From Pedobacter endophyticus (GTDB taxonomy: Bacteria > Bacteroidota > Bacteroidia > Sphingobacteriales > Sphingobacteriaceae), in the NCBI RefSeq assembly GCF_015679185.1, contig NZ_CP064939.1:930001-994000 (forward strand): a DNA stretch of 64,000 bases, given 5' to 3'. Under the pieces are notes generated by a model. The model was not told the origin of the DNA. It did not search any database and saw only the letters and a list, made by a program, of their open reading frames with translations. The number at the start of each line of letters is the position of its first letter. Within the stretch, counting starts at the first letter, position 1. The translations under genes and the position numbers were made by a program. Shown one piece after another: positions 9,088 through 18,867 of the stretch.

Positions 9088-9309
9088 ATGGAACATCAAC
9101 TCCCTTCAATGAACGCCAGGAAAGAGTTTATTGAGATTGCTGACGAGCAAGACAGAAATTACTGGGCTACCAGATTAGGTGTTAGTGGCGAAAAACTTAA
9201 ATCGGCCATTAAAGCAATTCAAAGCATGGAATTTACGCGTTTAAAAGAATTTTTAACAATGGAGAAAATCAAATCCGGCAGTTCGTATCAACACTTTTTA
9301 AACTCGTAA
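9088..9309 (+). CDS. DUF3606-like small protein
   Basis: 73 residues. The central RNYWATRLGVSGEKLKSAI aligns with the DUF3606 core of the ligD-linked gene (DYWSNKFGVSKDKLKAAV): same Tyr-Trp, G-V-S and K-L-K spacing. It has an extra C-terminal helix (LKEFLTMEKIKSG). It is the first gene of a two-gene unit, with the next ATG 2 bp after its stop. Function unknown. Confidence 0.65.
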   Translation: MEHQLPSMNARKEFIEIADEQDRNYWATRLGVSGEKLKSAIKAIQSMEFTRLKEFLTMEKIKSGSSYQHFLNS

Positions 9310-9311
9310 CG

Positions 9312-9497
9312 ATGAGTACCTTAAAAAAGCAAAAAGGTAGCGAGCCAATTGTCGATTCTGCACATTTGTTAGATTTACCCCACAACACCGAAGTATTCAA
9401 TGTGAAGGAAAAAGGGAATCCTTTAAAAAATCCGGCAGCAAAAATCCGGATCTTAAAGATTCCCCATCCAAAAAATGGCTTATCGAATTTACTTTAA
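9312..9497 (+). CDS. Small basic hypothetical protein
   Basis: 61 residues, Lys- and Pro-rich, with no membrane segment or signal peptide and probably disordered. It follows the DUF3606-like gene by 2 bp, which argues for translational coupling and for being real. Product family not recognised. It converges with the debranching-enzyme gene. Confidence 0.5.
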   Translation: MSTLKKQKGSEPIVDSAHLLDLPHNTEVFNVKEKGNPLKNPAAKIRILKIPHPKNGLSNLL

Positions 9498-9502
9498 CAT
9501 TT

Positions 9503-11632
9503 TTATTCCTCCGATTTTAATACCACCACCGATCTTCCACTTGTAATTATCGTTTCTGTGGCGCTAAAGGTTTCGAGGTCTGATGGTGAGATTTCGTTGT
9601 TTGCGGTATCTATTATTTTACGCCACGTTTTTCCGTAATCTTCTTTAGGCAATTTGTATTCCAACGATTCAAAATGGGCGTTGAATATAATGAAGAAATG
9701 ATTATCGTAAATGTCCTCTCCCATTGGCCCCTTACTTTGAATGCCCTCGCCATGAAAATATATGCCTATCGATCTGGCGAAATCTTTTTCCCAGTTATGC
9801 CCTTTCATGGGGTTCCCATCGGGTGTAAACCAGGCAACATCTTTCACGCCGTCGTCGCCAACTTCTTTTCCTTTAAACCATTTTCGGCGCCTTAAACTAG
9901 GATGATTTAGTCTCAGCTTGATTAATTCTTTGGTAAAATGAAGTAAGGACTGGTCTACATTGCTCCACTCGAGCCACGAAATTTCGTTATCCTGGCAATA
10001 GGTATTGTTATTTCCGTGTTGTGTTTTCCCCATTTCATCGCCCGAAACAAGCATCGGAATACCTTGGGATAAAAACAAAGTGGCTAAAAAGTTCCGCTTT
10101 TGCTGATTACGGAGATTAATGATGTTTACATCGTCGGTTTCGCCCTCGGCACCGCAGTTCCACGATTTGTTGTGGCTTTCACCGTCGGTATTGTCATCTA
10201 AGTTTGCTTCGTTGTGCTTATGGTTGTACGAAACCAGATCGTGAAGCGTAAAGCCATCGTGCGCCGTAATGAAGTTAATGCTGGCGGTTGGCCTGCGGTA
10301 ATCTCCTTCGTAAAGATCGGGACTACCCAAAAAGCGTTGCGCAAATTCACCGAGCATATTCGGGTTTCCCCGCCAGTAATCTCGCATCACATCGCGATAC
10401 ATGCCATTCCATTCGGCCCAATCGGGCGGAAACTTGCCAACCTGATAGCCACCCTCACCAACATCCCAGGGCTCGGCAATGAGCTTTACCTGCGAAATAA
10501 TCGGGTCTTGATGAATAATATCGAAGAAAGCGCTTAAGCGGTTAACCTCGTGTAATTCCCTTGCCAGTGTTGAAGCCAGGTCGAAGCGGAAGCCATCTAC
10601 ATGCATTTCCGTAATCCAATAGCGCAAACTGTCCATCATAAAGCGCAACACATTGGGAAGCATCGAGTTAAGCGTATTTCCGGTACCTGTATAATCAGTA
10701 TAATAACGCTTGTTTTCTTCTAAACGATAATAAGAGCTGTTATCTATACCCTTAAACGATAGCGTGGGACCAAGCTCGTTGCCTTCGCCGGTATGGTTAT
10801 ACACCACATCCAAAATTACCTCAATACCCGCCTTATGCAGCGCCTTAACCATATCTTTAAACTCATTTAGCTGGCCACCGCGAATATCAGACGATGCAAA
10901 ACGTGAATCGGGTGCAAAGAAAGCGATGGTGTTATAGCCCCAATAATTGGAAAGGCCCTTTTCAACCAAATGATGATCGGAAATACATTGATGAACGGGC
11001 ATAAGCTCAACCGCTGTTACACCCAGTTCTTTTAAATAATTGATGGATGTGGGGTGCGCCAACCCGGCATAGGTTCCCTTAATATTTTCGGGGATGCCGG
11101 GATGAGTTTTGGTAAACCCTTTAACATGCATTTCGTAAATAACGGTTTGATGATAATCGGTTTTCGGCGATCGATCGTCTTCCCAGTCGTAACTCGGATC
11201 GACAACGACAGATTTGGGTACAAAAGCTACATTATCGAGTTCGCTGAAACTTAAATCGGCTTCATCTGAGCCGAGCTGGTAGCCGAACAATGCCGGGTTC
11301 CATTGAATGTTTCCGGCAACCGCCTTGGCGTAAGGATCTAAAAGCACCTTATTGCCATTAAACCGATGGCCGTTTTGAGGCTTGTAAGGGCCGTATACCC
11401 GATAACCGTACAACTGACCGGGTTGAATATCGGGAATATAGGCGTGCCAGATTTGGTGTGAGCGCTCTTGAATACTGATTCGCACCGTTTCGGTTTCTGA
11501 GTGTTCGTGATCGAAAAAACATAAATCGACCGCAGTTGCATTCTCTGCGTATATGGCAAAATTTACGCCGTTGCCATCCCATGTAGCACCCAGGGGATAA
11601 GCGTCTCCAGGAAATTGTAAATATTCAGGCAT
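9503..11632 (-). CDS. glgX: Glycogen debranching enzyme / isoamylase (GlgX, GH13)
   Basis: A cytoplasmic enzyme that hydrolyses alpha-1,6 branches of (limit) glycogen. The start chosen is the ATG at 11632 (MPEYLQFPGDAYPLG), giving 709 residues; upstream codons have no family match. An N-terminal CBM48 domain covers about 8-100. The GH13 catalytic set is complete: nucleophile Asp351 in DGFRFD, acid Glu387 in LIAEPWD, and Asp459 in TAHDGF. LDVVYNHT is region I. Length and motifs fit the GlgX/TreX subfamily (GH13_11). No glgA or glgC lies nearby. Confidence 0.95.
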   Translation of the reverse strand: MPEYLQFPGDAYPLGATWDGNGVNFAIYAENATAVDLCFFDHEHSETETVRISIQERSHQIWHAYIPDIQPGQLYGYRVYGPYKPQNGHRFNGNKVLLDPYAKAVAGNIQWNPALFGYQLGSDEADLSFSELDNVAFVPKSVVVDPSYDWEDDRSPKTDYHQTVIYEMHVKGFTKTHPGIPENIKGTYAGLAHPTSINYLKELGVTAVELMPVHQCISDHHLVEKGLSNYWGYNTIAFFAPDSRFASSDIRGGQLNEFKDMVKALHKAGIEVILDVVYNHTGEGNELGPTLSFKGIDNSSYYRLEENKRYYTDYTGTGNTLNSMLPNVLRFMMDSLRYWITEMHVDGFRFDLASTLARELHEVNRLSAFFDIIHQDPIISQVKLIAEPWDVGEGGYQVGKFPPDWAEWNGMYRDVMRDYWRGNPNMLGEFAQRFLGSPDLYEGDYRRPTASINFITAHDGFTLHDLVSYNHKHNEANLDDNTDGESHNKSWNCGAEGETDDVNIINLRNQQKRNFLATLFLSQGIPMLVSGDEMGKTQHGNNNTYCQDNEISWLEWSNVDQSLLHFTKELIKLRLNHPSLRRRKWFKGKEVGDDGVKDVAWFTPDGNPMKGHNWEKDFARSIGIYFHGEGIQSKGPMGEDIYDNHFFIIFNAHFESLEYKLPKEDYGKTWRKIIDTANNEISPSDLETFSATETIITSGRSVVVLKSEE

Positions 11633-12221
11633 CTTATTTAGATAAAAAATCGTTGTTAAATTGTTCTGTACAGCAATGTACACCTATATAAATCCGATGT
11701 TCTACAGAATAGTTTTAGATATTAGAAATTTAAACGACGCTTGCAAAATTGAGGCAGGCCCGAGCCGAGAAAACGCCGTTTAAGTTTTAATTCGGGTAGT
11801 TCTAACGTCAGTTTGATTGTTAAAATCTGAACAATCTTCATCCGATAGCTCTCGGATGCGAGGTACATCTTTTCTCGTAAAATCAGATTGCTTCTGCTCA
11901 TACAAGCTTCGCCGAACTAAAATCTATGTTATCTATGTGGTGGAAATTTTTCCATAAAACAATATAGAAATCGTCCGCTGAACCGAAGAGTTCTACAGAA
12001 GCTCCGTTGGAGAACAAATCATTGAACGGTAGCCAAAGATTTCTCGGCTAGGCTGGAAATGACGACCCTTCTTAAGAGCCATTCTTCTAAGAAGCAACAA
12101 CAGTTTTAAAAAAAATGATTAAAACTGGCAATGACAGCTTCCGATGAAGACGAATCTTCAACTATTACATAAACAACCCAAAAATCAAACCTCTATTAAT
12201 CAACACGACTTATACAGCTAA
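11633..12221. other. Intergenic region with dispersed-repeat remnants
   Basis: No gene recognised in about 590 bp. It holds a one-mismatch copy of the palindrome ATCCGATAGCTATCGGAT (11840-11857), an AGATTTCTCGGCT..GAAATGACGACC fragment (about 12029-12068) also found at 34.4 kb, and an A-rich promoter-like tract upstream of glgX. Confidence 0.5.
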
Positions 12222-14375
12222 CTATTTCGTATTAATTATTATTTTTCCACCGTTTTTAAATAAATCGTGTGATACAAAGTAGCCGTTGTTTGTTTTGCCA
12301 TCAACCTGTATAGAAGTGATTGCCCTGCCCTTGCCCGGTTTACTTATCGTAACTATTTTTCCGGTGCTTGTTTTCCATTTCACTTCATCAAACAGCGGAG
12401 CGGTAACAATGTAGGTTGGGTCGGTAGCGGAAAACGGATACAAACCCAGCGCCGTAAACACATACCATGACGACATCTCTCCGGCGTCGTCCATTCCCGA
12501 AAGCGCCAATCCCTCTTTGCCTATTCCATAAAGTTCGTTTAAGATTTTATCGATTATTTTTTGCGATTTTTCGGGCTTTCCAATAAAGGTGTAAGCAAAT
12601 GGTGCTTCGTGGTCTGGCTGGTTTCCCTGGCAATACTGGCCAATCATTGTTTCTACGTTGCGTGCAATGTATTTGGGGTTCCACGGAACGGTAAACAACG
12701 AATCTAACTTGGATTCGAACCCTTTCGGCCCGCCGTAAAGTTCAATTAACCCCTTCATATCGTGCGGCGCATAAAAAGAAACCTGCCAGGCGTTTGCTTC
12801 GCGATACATATACTCGTAATACGGGTATTGCGGATTAAAGGGTGTGATCCAATCGCCATTCTCTAATCTTCCTCGCATAAATCGTGTAGCCGGATCGAAT
12901 ACATTTTTGTAATTCTTCGATCGGGCCATTAACGTTTTGTAATTGGCCGAATCGCCAAGTTTCTTCGCAATCTGCGCCAGCGAATAATCATCATAAGCAT
13001 ATTCCAACGTTTTCGATACGCCAGCTTTTGCCTTGGTTTCTACATGCGGGTTTTTAACATCAGGATCAGAAATATAACCCTTGGCGATGTATTCGCTGAT
13101 AAAGGGACGGGCGCCACCCTCCACATTGGCATTTCGTAAAAAAACGCGGTAAGCACTTTTAATATCGAAATTGTCTATTCCCCTCAAATACGCTCCCGCA
13201 ACCGACGATGTACCGTGGTCGCCATGAAAAAATGTAGGCATAAATCCGCGTTTCTCGCCAACGTCGATCATCGATTTGATCACGTCCAAAGTTACATCCG
13301 GTGTAACCAAACCCAGCAGCACATCTTTATTGCGGTAAGTATCCCAAAGCGATGGCTCGGTGTAATACCTAAACTCCCCTTTTACTATTTGTCCCTTGGC
13401 ATCCTTATATTCGCCATTTACATCGCTCCTTAAAGCTGGCCATAAAAATGAGCGATATAAGCTGCTGTATAACAACTCTTTTTGTTTAGCGGTGCCACCT
13501 TTTACCTGGATGTTAGAAAGCAAGGCTTCCCACTGTTTAGTTGCAGCAGTTCTGATTTGCGAAAAGCTCTGCCCTCCGATCTCATCTGCAAGGTTTTGCT
13601 TTGCATTTTCTGTGCTCACGAATGATAAGCCAATTTTAAGCTCAACTGGTTGCGTTGCACCGTTTTCCAAATGAAGAATGGCATAGCCTGTTCTTTTGCC
13701 ATCGTCAATTTTATCAAGTTTGGCAATTTTGGTATTCAAAACAGCGTAGAAATAAACATTCTCGCCACTTTGGAAGCCTTGAACGGCAAAGTCGCCATCC
13801 TGCGATAAGTTCCATCTTGAAACCCGGCTGTTGGCCTTGCCCATATCAAAAAGAATCTGCCTGTCGCTGTTATCCTTAAACTCATAACGATGATATCCGC
13901 AACGAAGCGTAGAGGTTAAGCTCACATCGATTTGATAATCATCTAAATAAACCTGATAAAAACCGGGTGCGGCATGCTCTTTCTGATGCGAAAACTTTGA
14001 TCCGAATTTTGGCTTTGGTTTGGACATGGGCAAAATCGGAATGTTGCAAAGGTTCCAATGCCCCTTGTTGGTGTGCGTAAAACCCAAAATGGTGTCGTCT
14101 TCATACTCGTAACCAGCACCAGATCCGTACTCCGTCATCGGGCTTAGCTGTACCATTGCATTGGGCAACGAACTGCCTGGAAAACAAAGTCCCGCCCACG
14201 ATCGCCATCCTTCCGGTAGCTCGTATCCTAAAATTTTGGGATCAGTTAGTGGCGCTGTTCCGATAAAAGTGTTTACATATTTCGTAAATGCTGTTTTTTG
14301 CTGGCTCTGCGCATTGCTCAATGCCAATAAAAGCATTAACAATGCGATAGAAAAATGTTTGGTTAGAGTTTTCAT
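12222..14375 (-). CDS. GH92-family glycoside hydrolase (alpha-mannosidase-like), secreted
   Basis: 717 residues with a signal peptide (MKTLTKHFSIALLMLLLALS, cleavage near residue 22-25). The GH92 family contains Ca-dependent exo-alpha-mannosidases. Family marks are VNTFIGT (34-40), REANAWQ with a likely acid Glu526, QGNQPDHE (583-590) and DDAGEMSSWYVFTALGLYP (629-647). The usual N-terminal GTGGHGHTYPGA segment is replaced by a longer Trp-containing stretch (residues 40-66), and the usual SHTHLSG by THTNKGH, so it belongs to an atypical branch whose linkage I cannot assign. It is divergent from the GH95 gene, and both probably act in the periplasm on host, plant or fungal glycans. Confidence 0.85.
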   Translation of the reverse strand: MKTLTKHFSIALLMLLLALSNAQSQQKTAFTKYVNTFIGTAPLTDPKILGYELPEGWRSWAGLCFPGSSLPNAMVQLSPMTEYGSGAGYEYEDDTILGFTHTNKGHWNLCNIPILPMSKPKPKFGSKFSHQKEHAAPGFYQVYLDDYQIDVSLTSTLRCGYHRYEFKDNSDRQILFDMGKANSRVSRWNLSQDGDFAVQGFQSGENVYFYAVLNTKIAKLDKIDDGKRTGYAILHLENGATQPVELKIGLSFVSTENAKQNLADEIGGQSFSQIRTAATKQWEALLSNIQVKGGTAKQKELLYSSLYRSFLWPALRSDVNGEYKDAKGQIVKGEFRYYTEPSLWDTYRNKDVLLGLVTPDVTLDVIKSMIDVGEKRGFMPTFFHGDHGTSSVAGAYLRGIDNFDIKSAYRVFLRNANVEGGARPFISEYIAKGYISDPDVKNPHVETKAKAGVSKTLEYAYDDYSLAQIAKKLGDSANYKTLMARSKNYKNVFDPATRFMRGRLENGDWITPFNPQYPYYEYMYREANAWQVSFYAPHDMKGLIELYGGPKGFESKLDSLFTVPWNPKYIARNVETMIGQYCQGNQPDHEAPFAYTFIGKPEKSQKIIDKILNELYGIGKEGLALSGMDDAGEMSSWYVFTALGLYPFSATDPTYIVTAPLFDEVKWKTSTGKIVTISKPGKGRAITSIQVDGKTNNGYFVSHDLFKNGGKIIINTK

Positions 14376-14534
14376 TATTCTAAATCGATTTAGTGTGTGT
14401 AAGCCAAATATAGAAATTCAAAAATTTAGCCATCAGAAAATATCATAAACGTTACTAACATGCCCCGCAGACAAGTAACGAGGAAAAAATCTCGTTTAAA
14501 TAATATTATATTTGATTTTACTAAATATAAATCT

Positions 14535-16790
14535 ATGTGTTTTTTCGCCAAACCTGCTTGTCATATTGTCCTGTTAATCTTTATTTTATGTTGCTTAAAT
14601 GATGCTTTACATGCCCAAAAAAAAGCCAAGCTGGTTTTATGGGACGATAAACCTGCCAAAAACTGGATGACGGAAGCCTATCCAATAGGAAATGGCCGGA
14701 TTGGGGGAATGATTTTTGGCGGCGTTGACCGAGAGCACATTCAATTTAACGACAACACGTTATGGACCGGCGACGAAAATGATAGAGGGATGTACCAGGC
14801 TTTTGGCGACTTGTTTATCAACCTTGAAAATGGTGGCGAACGGTTTTCGAACTATAGCCGCAAGCTCGATATAAAAAAGGCGGTTCATGAGGTTGAATAT
14901 ACCCAAAACGGAACAAAGTTTAACCGCGAATACTTTTGTAGTTTCCCGGATAAGGTAATGGTGCTGAAGCTTTCGGCAAACAAAAAACGGGTCTATAACG
15001 CAGTCATAAGCCTTACCGATTCGCATGAAGGGCTAGTCAGTGCAAAAAAGTCGACCATCGAAATTAAGGGAACACTTGCAAACGGAATGGCTTATCAGGC
15101 AACAGCGCTAATTACCATCGAAAACGGGAGCATGAAGGCAATAGATGGCAAAAAAATTAAAGTAGAAAATGCCGACGCAATCACGGTAGTCCTCACTGCC
15201 GCAACGGATTATAGTAACAAAAGGGAGCAAAATTGGAAGGGCGAAGCGCCCGCAAGCAAAATAGCAAACATCATCAACCCTGTATCGAAAAAGAAATATG
15301 CCGAATTATTAAAGGCTCATGTTAACGATTATCAGTCTTTGTTTAACCGAATGGCTATCAATATTGGGCAGACACCATTGGCCCAAAGTTCGTTGCCAAC
15401 ACAGCAGCGCCTTGTTAACTATAAAACAAAGGGCGACCCAGAACTGGAGGCACTGATTTTTCAGTACGGTCGGTATTTGCTCATCAGTTCATCGCGGGCG
15501 GGCGGCCTGCCGGCAAACCTGCAAGGACTTTGGAACGAAAGCAATACACCGCCGTGGGGAAGCGATTACCACTCGAACATTAACGTTCAAATGAATTATT
15601 GGCTTGCTGAGCCGACTAATCTTTCGGCATGCCACATCCCCTACCTCGATTACATTAATAGCATGCGAGCAGTAGGAAAAATACAAACGCAAAAAAAGTT
15701 CCCTAATACCCGGGGGTGGACGGTTAAAACGGAGAACAACATTTTTGGCGGAATGAGTTTTTTATGGAACACGCCTGGCAGCGCCTGGTATGCGCAGGCG
15801 TTGTGGGAGCATTATTCGTTTACAAGAGATACGGCTTACTTAAAGAATTTTGCTTATCCGGTTATGAAAGAGATTTGCGAGTTTTGGGACGATCACCTGA
15901 AGCGAAGACCAGATGGAACGCTGGTTTCTCCGTTGGGTTGGTCGCCCGAACATGGGCCTACGGAGGATGGTGTTAGCCACGATCAGCAGATTGTTTATGA
16001 TCTGTTTACCAACTACATAGAGGCTGCAGAGGTATTGGGCATCGATAGCGCTTATAAAAATCATATTGCCGATTTAAAGGCGCATTTGTTAAGACCAAAA
16101 GTTGGAAGATGGGGCCAGTTGCAAGAATGGGAAACGGATCGTGATGACCCGAAAGATCAACACAGGCATGTTTCGCATCTTTTTGGCCTGCATCCCGGCA
16201 GAGAAATTAGTGTGGTAAAAACACCAGAATTGGCGAAAGCGGCCCGAATAACGCTAACGGCCCGTGGCGATGAATCAACCGGATGGTCGATGGCATGGAA
16301 AATGAATTTTTGGGCCCGACTGCTTGACGGAAATCATGCCTACAAAATTTTGCAGCATTTTATTACGCCTGTGGGCATAGGTGGAACAAGCTACACGAAG
16401 GGCGGTGGAATTTATTCGAACCTCCTTTGTGCGCACCCGCCTTTCCAAATTGATGGCAATTTAGGATACTCAGCAGGCGTTGCCGAAATGTTGTTACAGA
16501 GCCAATCGGGCGAGCTACATTTGCTGCCTGCACTTCCCGATGCGTGGAACAGTGGAAACGTACAGGGCTTACGCGGCAGAGGTAATTTCGAAATCGAGGA
16601 TCTGCAGTGGCAAAATGGAAAGATAAAAGTCGTAATTATCAAGTCGCTATCCGGAGGGGATTGTACCGTTCGAAGCCCCAATAAATTATCTGCTTCGGCT
16701 AAATCATTTAAGGATTTAAGCTCCGAGAAAGGTTTTTTATATCAGTTTAACACAGAAAAAGGCAAAACTTATCAATTATCGGCAGATTAG
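14535..16790 (+). CDS. GH95 alpha-L-fucosidase, secreted
   Basis: The start chosen is the ATG at 14535 ([16 protein letters not shown]), which begins a signal peptide ending DALHAQ; upstream in-frame residues are polar and unlike the family. This gives 751 residues. GH95 inverting alpha-fucosidases (or alpha-L-galactosidases) have an N-terminal beta domain and an (alpha/alpha)6 barrel. Key residues are present: Asn348 and Asn350 in [10 protein letters not shown], the acid Glu472 in SPEHGP, and the Asp640 region in [11 protein letters not shown]. Typical opening motifs [20 protein letters not shown] and FNDNTLWTG are intact. It is divergent from GH92 and may work with it on fucosylated glycans; substrate not proven. 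Confidence 0.92.
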   Translation: MCFFAKPACHIVLLIFILCCLNDALHAQKKAKLVLWDDKPAKNWMTEAYPIGNGRIGGMIFGGVDREHIQFNDNTLWTGDENDRGMYQAFGDLFINLENGGERFSNYSRKLDIKKAVHEVEYTQNGTKFNREYFCSFPDKVMVLKLSANKKRVYNAVISLTDSHEGLVSAKKSTIEIKGTLANGMAYQATALITIENGSMKAIDGKKIKVENADAITVVLTAATDYSNKREQNWKGEAPASKIANIINPVSKKKYAELLKAHVNDYQSLFNRMAINIGQTPLAQSSLPTQQRLVNYKTKGDPELEALIFQYGRYLLISSSRAGGLPANLQGLWNESNTPPWGSDYHSNINVQMNYWLAEPTNLSACHIPYLDYINSMRAVGKIQTQKKFPNTRGWTVKTENNIFGGMSFLWNTPGSAWYAQALWEHYSFTRDTAYLKNFAYPVMKEICEFWDDHLKRRPDGTLVSPLGWSPEHGPTEDGVSHDQQIVYDLFTNYIEAAEVLGIDSAYKNHIADLKAHLLRPKVGRWGQLQEWETDRDDPKDQHRHVSHLFGLHPGREISVVKTPELAKAARITLTARGDESTGWSMAWKMNFWARLLDGNHAYKILQHFITPVGIGGTSYTKGGGIYSNLLCAHPPFQIDGNLGYSAGVAEMLLQSQSGELHLLPALPDAWNSGNVQGLRGRGNFEIEDLQWQNGKIKVVIIKSLSGGDCTVRSPNKLSASAKSFKDLSSEKGFLYQFNTEKGKTYQLSAD

Positions 16791-16847
16791 CGGCTGTTGC
16801 AGCAATACAGAAAACAACAAACGTTATTATTAAATTTGTATATTACT

Positions 16848-17201
16848 ATGGCTGTACAAACGCAAAACCTGAACGAACACAATGCAAAGGTTGTAGTTCA
16901 AACTTTTTTAAACGCATTAAACGATGAGGATTTCGACCTCGCCAAAGAACAGCTAGCCAGCGATATGCATTTTAAAGGTGTAATGGCCGAACGCAAGGGC
17001 GCTGAAGCTTACATAGCCGATATGCAAAAAATGAAGCTTAAATATCGCGTACAAAAGATTTTTGCCGAAGGTAACGATGTTTGTACGTGGTACGATATTG
17101 ATATGGCGGGCAAAACCATCCGTTGTTGCGCATGGTATAAAATTGAAGATGAAAAGATCAAATCTTTCGAGGTAATTTTCGATCCCAGGCCCGTGCTGTA
17201 A
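16848..17201 (+). CDS. NTF2-like/SnoaL-like small protein
   Basis: A 117-residue cone-shaped alpha+beta fold protein (MAVQTQNLNEHNAKVVVQTF start; FLNALNDEDFDLAKEQL helix; end RCCAWYKIEDEKIKSFEVIF). SnoaL-like proteins bind or isomerise small molecules, but no catalytic set can be read here. The ATG at 16848 suits the family better than the frame's first codon. A TAAATTTG sequence at 16831-16838 matches the Bacteroidota -7 element and would give a nearly leaderless mRNA. Confidence 0.75.
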   Translation: MAVQTQNLNEHNAKVVVQTFLNALNDEDFDLAKEQLASDMHFKGVMAERKGAEAYIADMQKMKLKYRVQKIFAEGNDVCTWYDIDMAGKTIRCCAWYKIEDEKIKSFEVIFDPRPVL

Positions 17202-17203
17202 AA

Positions 17204-17398
17204 TCAGCAAACCTGCCTTATTTTCTTCACGGTGATCTCTTGCTCGTTATCGAGCAGAAACAAAAACATTAAATAGCTGTCGGTTTCCTGAATATCGATT
17301 TGCGAAATGGTACCGTTAATCAGGCCATTGCTAATTTGATGGCCAGCCTGCAAATCGAGCAAGCTGGTAGTTGGCGTATCTTCGTTTACTATAACCAT
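17204..17398 (-). CDS. Small hypothetical protein coupled to a histidine kinase
   Basis: 64 residues (MVIVNEDTPTTSLLDL...), no signal peptide or membrane helix. Its ATG overlaps the stop of the upstream kinase gene as TAATG (17400-17396), a classical translational-coupling arrangement. The alternating hydrophobic pattern (SYLMFLFLLDNEQEITVKKI) suggests a small beta-rich domain. Family not recognised; the context suggests a partner or modulator of the kinase. Confidence 0.6.
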   Translation of the reverse strand: MVIVNEDTPTTSLLDLQAGHQISNGLINGTISQIDIQETDSYLMFLFLLDNEQEITVKKIRQVC

Positions 17399-18582
17399 TA
17401 CTTTGAAGGTATTGAAAGTGTAAAACACGTTTTTTCTACGTTGGACGATACGGTTAAACCGCCGCCGTGTGCCTTTGCAATTTCTGATGCAATGTACAAG
17501 CCAAGGCCGAGTCCTTTCTGGCTTGGCTCCACCTCTCCTCTGGAAAATGGCTGGAAAAGGCGTTCCATAGCCGCTGGCGGAATGGCCTTACCGGGATTGG
17601 CCACGCAAAGATTAAATTCATCTTCGGTGCTCGATGCTGTAATTTCGATGGTGGCATCAGCCGGGCTGTAAGTTATGGCGTTACCCAACAAGTTCGAAAA
17701 AAGTTGTGCAATGCGTTTTCCATCAACACTAACCGGATGCACGGTATTAAAATCAATCTTGATTTTTCTTGTTGGCGATATCGCCTGCATTTCTTCAATT
17801 ACCTGAATCAGCACTTGTTCTAAATCCTCATTCGGCGTTCTTGTAATCGAAATGCCATCGCCCAACCTGCCACTCGCAAAATCGAGCATGTTTTCAATTA
17901 AGCCGTTCATCCTGAACGATGAGTCTTTAATGATAGTGATCAACCGCTGCGCCCGATTTTCATGGCTAAGTCTGGCGAGTAACTGCGCACTGCTCGACAC
18001 TGCATTTAGGGGATTGCGCAAATCGTGACCGAGAATGGCGATAAACTGCTCGCGGAAATCGGCCGTTTCCCGCTCCTTTTGCAAGGTTTGTTCGGAAATG
18101 GCAATTTGCTGCAAGGCATCTAGGTGAAAGGCGATTAAGTCTGCAAACATTTTGAACATGCCAACAACAGAAGTGTTCTTCAAATTGGCCGGACTGGGAT
18201 CAATAGCACACAGCGTACCAAAAAATTCGCCGTTTTTTAAAATAATCGGCACCGAGATGTAGCTCTGAAAGCCATAAAGTAAAGGCGTGTGATGATTGGC
18301 AAACTCCTCATCTTCTGCAACATGATCAATCACCACCACTTTGTGATGTTCCCTTATTTCGTTGCAAATGGTGGTTTCGAGGTTTAACTCGCTACCAGGC
18401 AATAGCCCAAAGTTTATCTTATCTAATACCGCACAGGTAATCCATTGGTCGGAAGTAACCCGGGCCACGGCCGCAAAGCCCATGCCCGTACTGCGGCATA
18501 CGATTTCTAAAATATGCGACACGGCAGGGATTTTACCGATGGATTCTATGTCTGCGAGAATGTTTTCAGGGAGATTTTGCAA
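17398..18582 (-). CDS. GAF-domain sensor histidine kinase
   Basis: 394 residues and soluble (no membrane segment). Order: GAF sensor domain (about 18-160), short coiled helix, HisKA with phospho-acceptor His186 in ILGHDLRNPLNAV, then HATPase_c with N-box NLLGNAITYSP and G-box GLGLGLYIA. It would autophosphorylate and pass phosphate to an unidentified response regulator; none is adjacent. The start appears to be TTG at 18582: a stop lies four codons upstream and the first in-frame ATG (Met34) would cut into the GAF domain. It overlaps the downstream 64-residue gene. Confidence 0.9.
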   Translation of the reverse strand: MQNLPENILADIESIGKIPAVSHILEIVCRSTGMGFAAVARVTSDQWITCAVLDKINFGLLPGSELNLETTICNEIREHHKVVVIDHVAEDEEFANHHTPLLYGFQSYISVPIILKNGEFFGTLCAIDPSPANLKNTSVVGMFKMFADLIAFHLDALQQIAISEQTLQKERETADFREQFIAILGHDLRNPLNAVSSSAQLLARLSHENRAQRLITIIKDSSFRMNGLIENMLDFASGRLGDGISITRTPNEDLEQVLIQVIEEMQAISPTRKIKIDFNTVHPVSVDGKRIAQLFSNLLGNAITYSPADATIEITASSTEDEFNLCVANPGKAIPPAAMERLFQPFSRGEVEPSQKGLGLGLYIASEIAKAHGGGLTVSSNVEKTCFTLSIPSK

Positions 18583-18804
18583 AGTCTGTAATTATTATTG
18601 CGGTTAATTTACAAACATTTAAACACGAAAAGAACAAAATGGAAAGTTCTAACATTTGTTTTACATATCATCGTATAAATGCCGTGTAGAAATGCGGGAA
18701 AAAGAGCGTCTTCCGTTTTTGGTAACCAGATGTAGCGCACCAATTTAAACCTCATTAACTGAATTTAGATGCTGGTATTCGCAAAAAAAGAATACAATAG
18801 CACA
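18583..18804. other. Intergenic region upstream of the kinase
   Basis: About 220 bp with no gene seen. It should hold the kinase promoter. Confidence 0.4.
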
Positions 18805-18842
18805 AAAACAAAAAGAAGCTGCCTTTTTTCAAGACAGCTTCT
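18805..18842 (-). terminator. Rho-independent terminator of the cold shock gene
   Basis: On the minus strand, stem AGAAGCTGTC / GGCAGCTTCT (18842-18833 and 18823-18814) with one mismatch, followed by TTTTTGTTTTTG. It lies about 25 bp after the csp stop. Confidence 0.8.
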
Positions 18843-18867
18843 ATTGAGCGGAATTCTACTATTCCAG

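Noticed and set aside
12222..14375. GH92 lacking its catalytic acid (Gln586 in GNQP)
   Set aside because: The likely general acid is the Glu in the REANAWQ motif (Glu526), which is present. The Gln change is noted as a variation only.
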